From assembly GCF_027579695.1 (NCBI RefSeq), contig NC_083574.1, positions 44,718,559 to 44,782,558 of the forward strand: DNA of 64,000 nt, written 5' to 3'. The notes below the pieces were generated by a model, which worked only from the letters and a program-made list of their open reading frames with translations, did not search any database and was not told the DNA's origin. Source of the DNA: Neoarius graeffei (taxonomy: Eukaryota > Chordata > Actinopteri > Siluriformes > Ariidae). Shown here piece by piece: positions 34,963 through 45,628 of this stretch. Made by a program: the position numbers and the translations under genes. The first letter of the stretch is position 1. Each line of letters starts with the position of its first letter.

Positions 34963-35784
34963 CAGAGGGGAACCGTCAGGGCCTTCTTAGCCTTCAAAGA
35001 AGGTCCAAACATATCAGCATTTCAAATGTTGTATTAAATTTATTTAATTCTTTAACTGCTTTAATTCTTTCATAATGTCATTATAATTATTCTCTTCTAA
35101 TTCGGCCTCATTTTCTATCAAATTTGCTTCAGAAATGAAAGGGTTACTGTCCTGAAAACATTAAAATCGAGTTATCCAGTGAGATTTTTTTGTTTGTTGT
35201 CTCTAGGCTGAGAAGAGTTTCGAGCTGGCTCACTCAGTGGTTAGGACTTCATTGCCGGAACAGAAGGCCATGGCAGTGTATGTTTATGTAGGAAGTGACA
35301 GATGAATTAACTAATCAGATTTTGATTTATAGTGGGAGGGACCAAAAATTTATCACCCTCGGCCTTCCTGAAGGCCAACGTGAGCTTAACTGTGAGTCGG
35401 CACTGTCAGTGCAGCAGTGAAGTCACCTTCCAACTGGTGTAGTGTTCATCAGTAGTGTTAGTGAATGATAATAAAATGGTCAAGCCAGTGCTATCGAGAG
35501 CAAGTAGCATGGGCTAACGATGGAGAAACTAATATTTCTGTCTCCAGACTCTTCTTCCACGCACGCTCGCCCCAGTATTTTCCACGTAGATTTAAGTATT
35601 GATTTCCCTGTGTAATTTACTTAGTTACTTTTTAAATCAACATCGACAACTACACACAACAGAGCGATCTAGCACCCTGCTGCTAATTGCTTGCAAAATC
35701 CTTTGCCCTGTTGCTTTTTTGGTGTGTCTGGGTAAGTTTTGGCTGAGCTGAAGTCCCAACTCTAATAGTAACAGTTCGCCATTG
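34963..35784. mobile_element. non-autonomous hAT element, copy 1 (about 820 bp)
   Basis: Ends CAGAGGGGAACCGTCAGGG and, reading from the right, CAATGGCGAACTGTTAC. It is homologous along its length to the two halves of the element at 48061-49996. No protein is encoded. The flanking 8-mers (GTATAAAT and GTTTCTAG) no longer match, so this copy is older or its target has changed. Confidence 0.85.
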
Positions 35785-35792
35785 GTTTCTAG

Positions 35793-36620
35793 CATGTTAT
35801 ACTGTACAGCAGAATACAAAAGGGTTCAACATAGTACCTTTAAGGATTCCCTAAAATAGACAAGTGAAATTTTTCCAACAGAAAGTTTCTTTATTCTGTT
35901 ACAGCAAGTTTCAACTGGGACCTCTTTCTCACTTAAATGAACATTGTGAAAATGGCGTGTGTTTTATTGATGTACTAACACCTCTCTAACAGTAATTTAG
36001 CTTGATAGTATGTATAGACCCTATACTAGATGATATGTGCTGACCAAAAGTGTTTAATGTGCTTTAAATACTAAAGTAAATGTAGGAGGCTAAGAACTTA
36101 ACTATCCAAACACACCTTTAGTAATTTTCTTTCTAATAGTGTACAATGGTAGAACACCGTTTCTAATACCACATTCCTGAGTGCTGAATAATCACTTCCT
36201 CCACTGATTCTTACTGTGTTTAATTAACACCTCAGTTTTGTGTTCATTTGTATAAACACCATACGTGTTAATTGACCAGTGGGCATTTTGCAGCGTGTGG
36301 ACACATGCTGTTCTTCAGAAATCTACAGACACAAGTTCATCTTATCTTATACTGTGTATCATTGTACCAGTTGATTATACAATTTTATATTGCAATTCTT
36401 CGACTGAAACCTCAGTGTCTGTTGACAAGAGGCAGCAGCATGACCCCACATCCACACTAAGAAGAGACAGAGTCAGGTGACCATTAATTTTCTATGTAAG
36501 TTTTTGACATGGAGCTATAATTCCAGTAACAAAGCAACAGCAATAAGCAACATTTTCTTAATTCTATGCAAATTAGGTATGAAGCAGTAAACCAACAAAT
36601 CCCATCAATTGGCTTGAATG
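35793..36620. other. intergenic, no gene seen
   Basis: Two short overlapping frames near 36265-36480 show no family features. Confidence 0.4.
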
Positions 36621-36631
36621 ATTTCTCAGAC

Positions 36632-36987
36632 GGGGGTGGCACAGTGGTGTAGTGGTTAGCACTGTCGCCTCACAGCAAGAAGGTCCAGGTTCGAGCCCAG
36701 TGGCCGGCGAGGGTCTTTCTGTGTGGAGTTTGCATGCTCTCTGCATGGGTTTCCTCCAGGTGCTCCGGTTTCCCCCACAGTCCAAAGACATGCAGGTTAG
36801 GCTAATTGGTGGCTCTAAATTGACCGTGAGTGTGAATGGTTGTCTGTGTCTATGTGTCAGCCCTGCGATGACCTGGCGACTTATCCAGGTTGTACCCCGC
36901 CTTTCGCCCGTAGTCAGCTGGGATAGGCTCCAGCTTACCTGCGACCCTGTAGAATAGGATAAGTGGCTACAGATAATGGATGGATGG
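36632..36987 (+). mobile_element. SINE copy O
   Basis: TSD ATTTCTCAGAC (36621-36631) against ATTCCTCAGAC (36988-36998). ATGGATGGATGG tail form. Confidence 0.94.
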
Positions 36988-37243
36988 ATTCCTCAGACAA
37001 CTGGGAATATTTCACATTTACTGTTTGATGCACAAAAAATGGAAGAAAACCTAATAACTGTGTAATTTTCATCTTATCCTTTTATATACAACATCTCATT
37101 AAATGTGCATAGAGACAATAAAAATTAAAATAAAGTTTGGAAATATGGCTGCTACTTCTAGTGATTGGAAATAGCCAGTACAGTTAGCTCGCTTTGCTAA
37201 TGTCATTGAAGCTAGTATGAAACTTCGCACATAACATGTAAAT

Positions 37244-37867
37244 AATCACTCACTTCTTCCAGCTTGTCCCACTTATGTATGTGGGGTCGCTGCCATGTGG
37301 ACCCTATTGATCCACATGTCATATTAATTGGAACATACTTTTATGCCGGATGCCCTTCTTGCTGCAACCCTCCCATTTCCGGGCTTGGGAAACAACCATT
37401 CACAAACAAGGGCAATTTAATGTAGCCAGTTAACCTAACTACGAGTACATGTCTTTGGAGCACCCAGAGGAAACCCAAGCAGATACAGGGAGAACGTGCA
37501 AACTCCACACAGAAAGGCCTTTGTCAGCCACTGGGCTCGAACCCAGAACTTTCTTACTGTGAGGTGACAGTGCTAACGGCACAGTGCTGGCAGCACAGTG
37601 GTGTAGTGGTTAGCACTGGCCTGAGGTTGGGCTGACGTGCCCTTGAGTAAGGCACCTAACCCCTAACTGCTCCCTGGATGCTGTAGTATAGCTGCCCACT
37701 GCTCTGGGTACGTGTGTGTTCACTGCTTCAGATGGGTTAAATGCAGCGGTTAAATTTCACTGTGTGCTTAAGTCTGTGCTTGAGTGTACGTGTGATAAAT
37801 AAAGGCTTCTTGGCTCGACTCTTCTTCTTCTTCTTTTTCTTCTAACCACTACACCACTGTGCCACCC
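37244..37867 (-). mobile_element. SINE copy P, DANA-like 3' domain, with a second SINE inside
   Basis: Perfect 16-base TSD CACATAACATGTAAAT (37228-37243 and 37868-37883). On the minus strand its 3' part (GAAGGGCATCCGGC, GGGTCGCTGCC-like words at 37285-37370) resembles the zebrafish DANA tail rather than the L2-like tail of its neighbours. The head is split at CTAAC by the insertion at 37578-37841. Confidence 0.9.
37578..37841 (+). mobile_element. inner SINE, type 3 (TTC tail), core mostly deleted
   Basis: Begins GGCAGCACAGTGGTGTAGTG, jumps from the head (TTAGCACTGGCC) directly to the type-3 tail (GACGTGCCCTTGAGTAAGGC), and ends (TTC)n. CTAAC is repeated on both sides (37573-37577 and 37842-37846). 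Confidence 0.82.
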
Positions 37868-37883
37868 CACATAACATGTAAAT

Positions 37884-38317
37884 CATGAAAAAAAAGATTA
37901 ATGATCTAGTTTCTACACTGATTAGTGCATTATTTGATCTGTATATTTAACTAGTGTTAGTAATTATAGTATGTAGCAATTATCATTTATTATCATGAGA
38001 TAATAAGTCTCAAGTTGCCATCGCCTTGTTCACGGCTAACATTAACACATAGCTAGTTAACTTGGATACTGTTAGTTAGCATGTAAAACATGCTAACATG
38101 AATAACGTTAACTTATCTGAAGTCCTTTCAGAAATGTTTCAGCATAATCTTGCCAAATAAACAGAATGTAGAAATCTTTCTTTTCTAGTAACGTTAGCTA
38201 CCCAATATGATTTTGAGTTTGAAAAGTGTTTGCTAGCATGTCAGGTGGAGCTTCACTGACTAGGTAGCTTAACGTTAAACCACCGTGATGGCACAGCATG
38301 CTTTCAGTTTGTAAATC
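37884..38317. other. intergenic, no gene seen
   Basis: Many GCTAGC/AACGTTA words but no recognisable element. Confidence 0.4.
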
Positions 38318-38329
38318 GAGTAAATCCAG

Positions 38330-38687
38330 GGGCGGCACGGTGGTGTAGTGGTTAGCGCTGTCACCTCACAGCAAGAAGGTCCGGGTTCAAGCCCCGTGGC
38401 CGGTGAGGGCCTTTCTGTGCGGAGTTTGCATGTTCTCCCTGTGTCCGCGTGGGTTTCCTCCGGGTGCTCCGGTTTCCCCCACAGTCCAAAGACATGCAGG
38501 TTAGGCTAATTGGTGACTCTAAATTGACCGTGAGTGTGAATGGTTGTCTGTGTCTATGTGTCAGCCCTGTGATGACCTGGTGACTTGTCCAGGGTGTACC
38601 CCGCCTTTCGCCTGTAGTCAGCTGGGATAGGCTCCAGCTTGCCTGCGACCCTGTAGAACAGGATAAAGCGGCTAGAGATAATGAGAT
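38330..38687 (+). mobile_element. SINE copy Q
   Basis: TSD GAGTAAATCCAG (38318-38329 and 38688-38699). Confidence 0.96.
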
Positions 38688-38780
38688 GAGTAAATCCAGT
38701 CAGTTGCTTCAGAGGCATTAGGTTTTGTAAGCGTTGTGGCAATAATACAACAGTGCATTGACAGAAAATGTACTTTTAAT

Positions 38781-39145
38781 CTCATCTCATTATCTCTAGC
38801 CGTTTTATCCTTCTACAGGGTCGCAGGCAAGCTGGAGCCTATCCCAGCTGACTACGGGCGAAAGGCGGGGTACACCCTGGACAAGTCGCCAGGTCATCAC
38901 AGGGCTGACACATAGACACAGACAACCATTCACACTCACATTCACACCTACAGTCAATTTAGAGTTACCAGTTAACCTAACCTGCATGTCTTTGGACTGT
39001 GGAGGAAACCGGAGCACCCGGAGGAAACCCACATGGACAGAACATGCAAACTTTGCACAGAAAGGCCCTCGCCGGCCACAGGGCTCGAACCCGGACCTTC
39101 TTGCTGTGAGGCGACTGCGCCAACCACTACACCACCGTGCCACCC
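38781..39145 (-). mobile_element. SINE copy R
   Basis: TSD ATGTACTTTTAAT (38768-38780 and 39146-39158). It is tail to tail with copy Q, 93 bases apart, and lies within the ACTTAAGTA-type MITE. Confidence 0.95.
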
Positions 39146-39306
39146 ATGTACTTTTAATACTTGAGTATATTTAAAAGCAAGTACTTCAGTACTTTAACTT
39201 AAGTAAAAATTTGACTCTAGAACCTTCACTTGTATTGGAGCAACATTTGACTAGCAGTATCTGTACTTTGACTTAAGTACTGATGTTGGGTACTTTGTCC
39301 ACCTCT
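39146..39306 (-). mobile_element. MITE end (AGAGGTGGACAAAGTACCC type)
   Basis: On the minus strand it starts AGAGGTGGACAAAGTACCC and continues with several AGTACTTAAGT-like words, typical of a widespread fish MITE. It abuts and extends the reading frame of the last SLC16 exon. It continues beyond SINE copy R to at least 38764. Confidence 0.65.
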
Positions 39307-39442
39307 GCTCTTAGTTTTGTGTGCCAATGTGGCTTCCTGGTGATATGATGCAGCAAGAGCAGGAAGTGTGCAGAGATTATAGGAGCAGTGCCTGCCATCA
39401 GAAAACGTGCACTATAGCTGTTGATTTTGTCTGTGAAGATGC
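39273..39442 (-). pseudogene. SLC16 pseudogene exon C (last coding exon), ending in a MITE
   Basis: The acceptor CACCTCTAG sits at 39443-39451 and the exon opens in phase 1. This joins cleanly to exon B: LLGPPMT-G-IFTDKINSYSARFLMA, then GTAPIISAHFLLLLHHITRK. This corresponds to the last membrane helices. No stop or frameshift occurs until the transporter sequence runs into the MITE at about 39306, which supplies the last residues EVDKVPNIST and the stop codon at 39273-39275. The native C-terminal tail has been replaced or lost. Confidence 0.85.
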
Positions 39443-39451
39443 CTAGAGGTG

Positions 39452-40374
39452 ACATATTTTAATATCTCATTCAAGCATTGTTCAGAATTCATGGTGTTTT
39501 AAACCAGCTACAGAGTAAAATCACAGAGATTAACTTGAACGCTAGATCCTATTTTAGCACACTTTCCCTCACTGCATGGGATGTGCAGCTTCATGCTGAA
39601 TGCTAATTTGAGAGCACTAGTGCAGCACAGCTCGTATTAAGTCACTGGCTTATTGATTCTTGCCTAATCATAGAAAGCAAACGTTTAATTGAATGTGTAT
39701 ATTTCACAATATATTGACAAAATTTCTGTATTCCAAATGACAGCCTGAGAGTCAAAGAGTTTAATGTGCGAGCATTAAAGTGTTAGATAAACTAATTTAC
39801 TGCATAACTGCACAGATCATTTCAGAAGAGTGCAAATGCTTTTAGCATGGATTTTTTATTCTTTTTAAATTACACAAGTTTAGCACTGTTTAGCAGGCAT
39901 AAAGCGTTATCACAAATGACTGCTGCCACAGCATGCAGTGCTATTTCTCATGGCCACTTTGATTGATTTGGTGCCATTGCCATGCTCTTGTGATATATTG
40001 TCAGAACATTGTTTGTGAGCGAGGCTACTTATTGCATGTAGAGGACTTGGTGAGCCTTACACTCTATCAAACATGCCATAAATTTGTATTAGGAACAGCT
40101 ATGACAAAGGATGAGAAAGACCATTTATCCGGTAACAAATAATGCATGAAATTAACACAGCCACGTCAGAGAGGGAGAGAGAAATGCTATTTGACTGACT
40201 TTGTTTAAGGCACTTTTCTTTCTGTATTCTAAGTCATACTGAGCATCTTTTAAACTCTGATAAGCTGAGCAGCATTTTTATTCAGTGAGAAGCTTTGAAG
40301 GCAATACTACTGCTATTACAGTCATGACTGTGCTTCAATAGATTGCCCTTGTTTAGGAACTTTATTTTTTTTTT
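39452..40374. other. intron sequence of the SLC16 pseudogene, no gene seen
   Basis: No recognisable element between exon C and SINE copy S. Confidence 0.4.
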
Positions 40375-40385
40375 AAGTGCGAGTG

Positions 40386-40765
40386 TGGCAGCACAGTGGT
40401 GTAGTGGTTAGTGCTGTCGCCTCACAGTAAGAAGGTCCGGGTTCGAGCACAGAAAGGCCGACGAGGGCCTTTCTGTGCGGAGTTTGCATGTTCTCCCCGT
40501 GTCCGCGTGGGTTTCCTCCGGGTGCTCCGGTTTCCCCCACAGTCCAAAGACATGCAGGTTAGGTTAACTGGTGACTCTAAATTGACCGTAGGTGTGAACG
40601 TGAGTGTGAATGGTTGTCTGTGTCTATGTGTCGGCCCTGTGATGACCTGGCGACTTGTCCAGGGTGTACCCCGCCTTTCGCCCGTAGTCAGCTGGGATAG
40701 GCTCCAGCTTGCCTGCGACCCTGTAGAACAGGATAAAGCGGCTAGAGATGATGAGATGAGATGAG
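40386..40765 (+). mobile_element. SINE copy S, with templated palindrome
   Basis: TSD AAGTGCGAGTG (40375-40385) against AAGTGCTAGTG (40766-40776). Just after the B box the sequence departs from all other copies (see 40447-40478). Confidence 0.94.
40447..40478. repeat. 13-bp perfect inverted repeat replacing normal SINE sequence
   Basis: GCACAGAAAGGCC, then the loop GACGAG, then GGCCTTTCTGTGC. Other copies have GAGCCCCGTGGCCGGCGAGG here, a weak quasi-palindrome. The left arm is an exact inverted copy of the right arm, as expected from template switching during replication. Confidence 0.92.
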
Positions 40766-40914
40766 AAGTGCTAGTGTAATGTAGTGTGGTCATTCAAACA
40801 CATTCAGCTTATTATTTGTCATTACACACTGTAGTGGACAAGGTCAGTGTTATGGTGGATTCAGAGCCTGTTCCAGGAATACATCTTGGATAGGATGCCA
40901 GTTGATTGCATGGA

Positions 40915-41660
40915 ACCATTTGTGGACACCTGACCATCACACCCATATGTGGTTCTTCCCCAAACTGTTGTCACAAATTTGGAAACACACAACTGTATAG
41001 GATGTTAATAGAGAATCAGAGTGAAAGGTAATGAGGACACGAGGAGTGGAGAGTCTTGTGCAAGCAACATGTTTGTGTGATCAGAATTACCTTGGAGGAA
41101 AAAGTGAAGAGAAGTAGGAAGTGATTTGAGGCAGAAAGGCGCGGATCTTAGACACTACAGATGGAGACATTTGAATTTGCATTGGTCTTTGGAAAGAAGA
41201 AAGTCAAAAACAAATTTCAATGTCAAAAACATCACACCCCTGTTCCACCGTTCCAGCTGTCCCTTTTACACAGACTTTGATTCCGGCTCTGTTCCTACCA
41301 ATCGTTCTGGCTCAGAGGTGGAACAGCACAGACCCCGCTGGTCTGCATTCAGAGAATGTAAACAAAGGGCAGAATTAAGGAGTAAGACCTTAAATAGATT
41401 GTGTGTATAAATAAATAGATTGAGTGTAAAAAGAGGCAATAGATTACAATTTCTGTTCATTGGAAATAAGGTTTTGGGCCCAAACATGTTCCAGCATGAC
41501 AGTGCCCACGTGCATAAAGCAAGGCCCATGAAGACATGGTTTGCCAAGGATGGAATGGATGAAATTGACTGGCCTGCACAGATCTGGGATGAGATATTCA
41601 AAAAGCACATAGTGTTAGGGAAGGTGTTCACAAACCTTTGGCGATATACTATGCCTAGGG
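40915..41660 (+). mobile_element. decayed Tc1-like (Tip-like) remnant with unrelated middle
   Basis: The left end has TTTGTGGACACCTGACCATC. The right part 41474-41580 matches the transposase region of the 26931 element (FQHDSAHVHKARPMKTWF, then IDWPAQ), ending TTCACAAACCTTTGGCGATA. The middle, 41000-41450, shows no homology that I recognise and may be an insertion. Confidence 0.65.
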
Positions 41661-41689
41661 GCAGTTTCTTGTAGTCAGTCCATCTACTG

Positions 41690-41835
41690 CCATGTTTTTA
41701 AGCAGTAGGAAGAAACCCAAGTGGACTCAGGGAGAACATGTGAAACTCTTCACAGAAAGTAACCTGAGCTCAGGATCAAACTAGGGACCCTGGAACTGGA
41801 AGACAGCAATGCTATTGGTGTCACCACTGGGCTTC
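41690..41835 (-). mobile_element. very old SINE fragment
   Basis: Diverged body and head in the usual reverse order (GGAAGAAACCCAAGTGGAC, GGGAGAACATGTGAAACTC, GTGTCACCACTGGGCTTCC). Confidence 0.6.
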
Positions 41836-42020
41836 CCTAAAAAAACACCCCAAAAAACAAAAACAAAACTTTATTTTAAAAAATGTTCTAAAGACCAGTA
41901 AACAGTAAAAAAGGAAGAGAAATTAATATTGGCTGTGGCCAGCATTTAAAATTGGTCAGGTACACTGTTGGTCCAAAGAACTAACAGTGCTCTTAAGCAC
42001 TTGCTAGGTCCCAGACAGCC

Positions 42021-42050
42021 ACATCCATCCATCCATCCATCCATCCATCC

Positions 42051-42114
<64 letters not shown>

Positions 42115-42115
42115 C
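42021..42115. repeat. (CATC)n(TATC)n compound microsatellite
   Basis: About 7 CATC units followed by about 16 TATC units. Confidence 0.97.
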
Positions 42116-42296
42116 AAAAGTGGCTTATTACTAATAAGTTTGGAAATTTAAAGCGTTCTTTTCTACAAAAACACTAATGCAAGATATGAAATAAACATTT
42201 CAATTAAAGCACACAAGAAATTGAACTATAGTCTACAGGTTAAGTTCTCTCACTGGTTTAACTTTTATAACATGAAATTTTATGTGTTTATTGCCA

Positions 42297-42404
42297 TCCA
42301 TGCATTATCTATACCGCTTATCCGTCAGGGTTGCCGGGAAGCTGGAGCCAATCCCTGGTAACTTTGGGCAAGAGGCGTGGTACACCCTGGGCAGGTTGCC
42401 TGTC
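42297..42404 (-). mobile_element. old SINE 3' fragment
   Basis: ATGCATTATCTATACCGCTTATCCGTCAGGG through GTACACCCTGGGCAGGTTGCC. It is cut by the LINE copy 2 target site, and the remaining SINE does not resume after the LINE. Confidence 0.75.
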
Positions 42405-44243
42405 AAGTCAAGTTTATTTTTATAGCGCTTTTAACAATAAACATTGTTGCAAAGCAGCTTTACAGAATTTTAATGACTTTAAACACGAGCTAATTTATCC
42501 CTAATCTATACCCAATGAGCAAGCCTGTGGCGACGGTGGCAAGGAAAAACTCCCTCTGACAACATGAGGAAGAAACCTCAAGAGGAACCAGACTCAAAAG
42601 GGAACCCATCCTCATTTGGGCAACAACAGACAACATGACTATAATATTAACAGTTTTAACATGGTTAGTTTCACTGATGTTATAACTCTTCATTAATGGA
42701 AACTTGAGTGCAAAACTGTTCATGACAACTGCAGTCTTAAAGTTAGCAAGTCAGCTGTAGTCCTCAGCATTACTGTAAGTGTCCAGAGCGTCTCCCAAGT
42801 GTGACTTTCAACTGTCCATATGGGGCCGTCCTCCACAGGAGCAATGTGATGAGATTCCAACCGGACATAGGGCATCAGGATGGATCAGGCAGGTCTGAGG
42901 AGCAGAAGAGGTCAGCATCTCAAGCTCAGGATTGACATGTAACTCAGAGGGATGGGGGGCAGAAAACACAGGTTGTTAAGTATTACCCAATGTCACCTGA
43001 ATAAGTGGGAACAGTATACATATTGCACTGAGTACAAGCAGCGACTCCGGCAAAACTAACTATGACAGCATAACTAAAAGTGGAGAGCCAGAAGGTAACA
43101 CAGGCATTAGGGAGCCCCGGGACATAAAGCAGCAGCCACTACACCGTCAAGAAACTCAAGTGAGCAAGCGAGTGGGGGACTGACAGCATCCATACATCCC
43201 AGTTTACCAAAACACTCTATGTCTGAGGACCCCCCAGATCTACTCCTTTACCTCATAAACACTATTAACAAAAGGCTTAACTAAACAGATATGTTTTCAG
43301 CCTAGACTTAAATGCTGAGACTGTGTCTGATTTCCGAACATTACTTGGAAGGCTGTTCCATAACTGTGGAGCTTTGTAAGAAAAGGCTCTGCCCCCTGAT
43401 GTAGCCTTCACTATACAAGGTACCAGCAGATAGCCTGCAACTTTTGATCTAAGTAGGCGTGGCGGGTCATAAAGGACCAGAAGTTCACTCAGGTACTGTG
43501 GTGCAAGACCATTCAGTGCTTTAAAGGTCAATAGTAGTATTTTATAATCAATACAAAATTTGACTGGGAGCCAGTGCAGTGTGGATAAGACGGGGTGATG
43601 TGGTCATACTTTCTAGTTCTAGTAAGAACTCTTTCTGCTGCATTTTGAACTAACTGGAACTCGTTTATGCACTTATTGGAACATCCAGACAGTAAGGCAT
43701 TACAATAGTCCAACCTGGAGGTAACGAAAGCATGAACTAGTTTTTCTGTGTCATGTAGTGACATTAAATTTCTTATCTTAGCAATATTTCTGAGATGAAA
43801 GAAAGCTATCCAGGTAATGTTATCAATGTGAGTTTTGAATGAAAAACTGGGTCAATAATCACCCGAGGTCTTTTACTGCTGCACGTGAAGAAACAGAAAG
43901 GCCATCCAGAGTTATTGTGTAATCAGAAAACTTACTTCTAGCTGCATGTGGTCCTAGTACAAGTACTTCAGTCTTGTCAGAGTTAAATAGAAGGAAGTTA
44001 ATAAGCATTCAGTGTCTAATGTCCTTTACACATTCCTCAATTCTATTACACTGGTGTCTCTCATCTGGTTTTGCAGAAACTTACAACTGTGTGTCATCAG
44101 CATAACAGTGGAAACTAATACCATGCTTATGAATAATGTCACCCAGAGGTAACATATATAAAGACTAAAGCAGTGGACCCAAGACAGAACCTTGTGGAAC
44201 ACCAAACTTTACCTCAGTATGTCTAGAAAAATCACCATTTAAA
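42405..44243 (-). mobile_element. 5'-truncated non-LTR retrotransposon (CR1/L2 type), copy 2
   Basis: Same family as 24461-26464. Perfect 9-base TSD TTGCCTGTC (42396-42404 and 44244-44252). It extends about 260 bases further 5' than copy 1, into the RT catalytic block. It is more diverged, with indels in the coding part. Confidence 0.93.
43277..44210 (-). pseudogene. LINE ORF2 RT fragment, frameshifted
   Basis: Reading frames 43277-43531 and 43528-43764 carry GGRAFSYKAPQLWNSLPSNV and LVHAFVTSRLDYCNALLSG in different frames. Further upstream FHCYADDTQL, the catalytic YADD motif, is legible at 44093-44104 and is followed at once by TAA. A one-base loss near 43858 also breaks the frame relative to copy 1. 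Not functional. Confidence 0.88.
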
Positions 44244-44589
44244 TTGCCTGTCTTGTTTGTTTCAGTTTCTTTATTTCAATTTCTCTAATGAATATGAAAA
44301 CAGTATTTTTAAAATAACCCCATCCCTGATGTATTCCAGTCCCATTCCTATTGTTCCTAGGACAGAATTCCAGAGCCACTGCAACCCTTACCAACAAAAA
44401 GCACTTAGTGAAGATCAATGAATAAATGATTCTTTTCTTTAAATAATGTGCAATTAGAGAAATGCCCAAACATATGAAAGGGATTTTGTTTGTCAATTTC
44501 CATAGCTGACACAAATATTATAACATAACACTGGGTTATTTTTTATTTTAAACCTCAATTGTACATCCATCTCTAACAGAGAACTTCAC

Positions 44590-45435
44590 CTGTCATTGGT
44601 GGCCCCAGGAGTCTTCTAATGCTGCAGATTAGCATGAAGAAACCAAGTGCACTGCCCAGTCTGCTCAACCCCACCACCCGCCAGCACAGTGATGTGAACA
44701 GCCATCGTGGCTTCAAACACCAGGACATACACAGAACTGAACAATGCCAGTTGGGTAAATGTGATGGCCAATGGATGGGCCAGCAGAATAGATGTCCAGA
44801 AGAATCACACTCACTGTCATCTGATGAATGATTTCCACCAGCCTCATATTGGCCACCGACCCAAACAAAACCCCACCAATCAGGTTGAGATGGACATAAG
44901 AGCAGCCACCTTGTAGTCCTCTATGCCTTGGCTACAGATGTATAGCACCAGAAAGAGAGCAAGAGCAAAGAAAACAAGCACTGCAAACAAAGCAAATATT
45001 CAGTAAGCTTTGAAGCGAGGGTTAATAATTAATGAGTAGTCCATGTAATGCAGAGTCTTGCTCCTTAGGACTTCTAGTGTCCTGCTGGATTTTGTTCGTG
45101 AGTCAGGGCTCTGATTAGGAGACTCCTGTGGTTCTGGATGCATTTGGGAGAGGGATTGAAGCTTGAGTCTGCTTGAATCTGTGGAAAGCTCATCAGAGAC
45201 GACACTGAGTGGCCTCAGCAGTGCACTACACACAGGTGCAGCTGCACAGCTCCCAATACTTGCATGGCACCCCTCCAGGAATAATTGTCGACCAGGAACT
45301 GGAAGAAAGGCGTGAAGAGGAAAGTGATGATTCATTCACCTGGGTTGGCAAGAGCTTTGGCAAGAGGCCAACACATCTCAAAATAGCAGCCCAGCATGGT
45401 CACAATGGGGGTCCAGGTCAGAGCGTAGCTCAAAC
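44590..45435 (-). pseudogene. SLC16 pseudogene exon B (large central exon)
   Basis: From the 5' end it reads LSYALTWTPIVTMLGCYFEM, WPLAKALANPGE, a stop (TGA where Cys is expected), then ITFLFTPFFQFLVDNYSWRG, AMQVLGAVQLHLC, and a 4-base loss from a GTGT run that shifts the frame at CSALLRPL. The cytoplasmic loop between helices 6 and 7 follows (SDELSTDSSRLKLQS to TLEVLRSKTLHYMDYSLI), then a TGA, helix 7 (IFALFAVLVFFALALFLV) and at least three more frame changes before SRLGSALGFFMLICSIRRLL and GPPMT. The donor is ACAG|GTGAAG at 44590/44589. The acceptor side is weak: the two bases before the exon are GG instead of AG. Confidence 0.88.
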
Positions 45436-45628
45436 CCGTAGAGAACAAAGTAAAGAGGGCACTGTATCAAAGACAGAGACAGTTTCAGTTTGGGGTCATA
45501 GCGGTCATAAATACACAATAGATACAATGCATTGCTCTAACAAAATGCTTTTTTTTTTTGCAGAAGAAGCTTCAAAGCAGCAGTTACAGAGAGATAATAT
45601 AGAAACAATACATAAATATAGAAAGATA

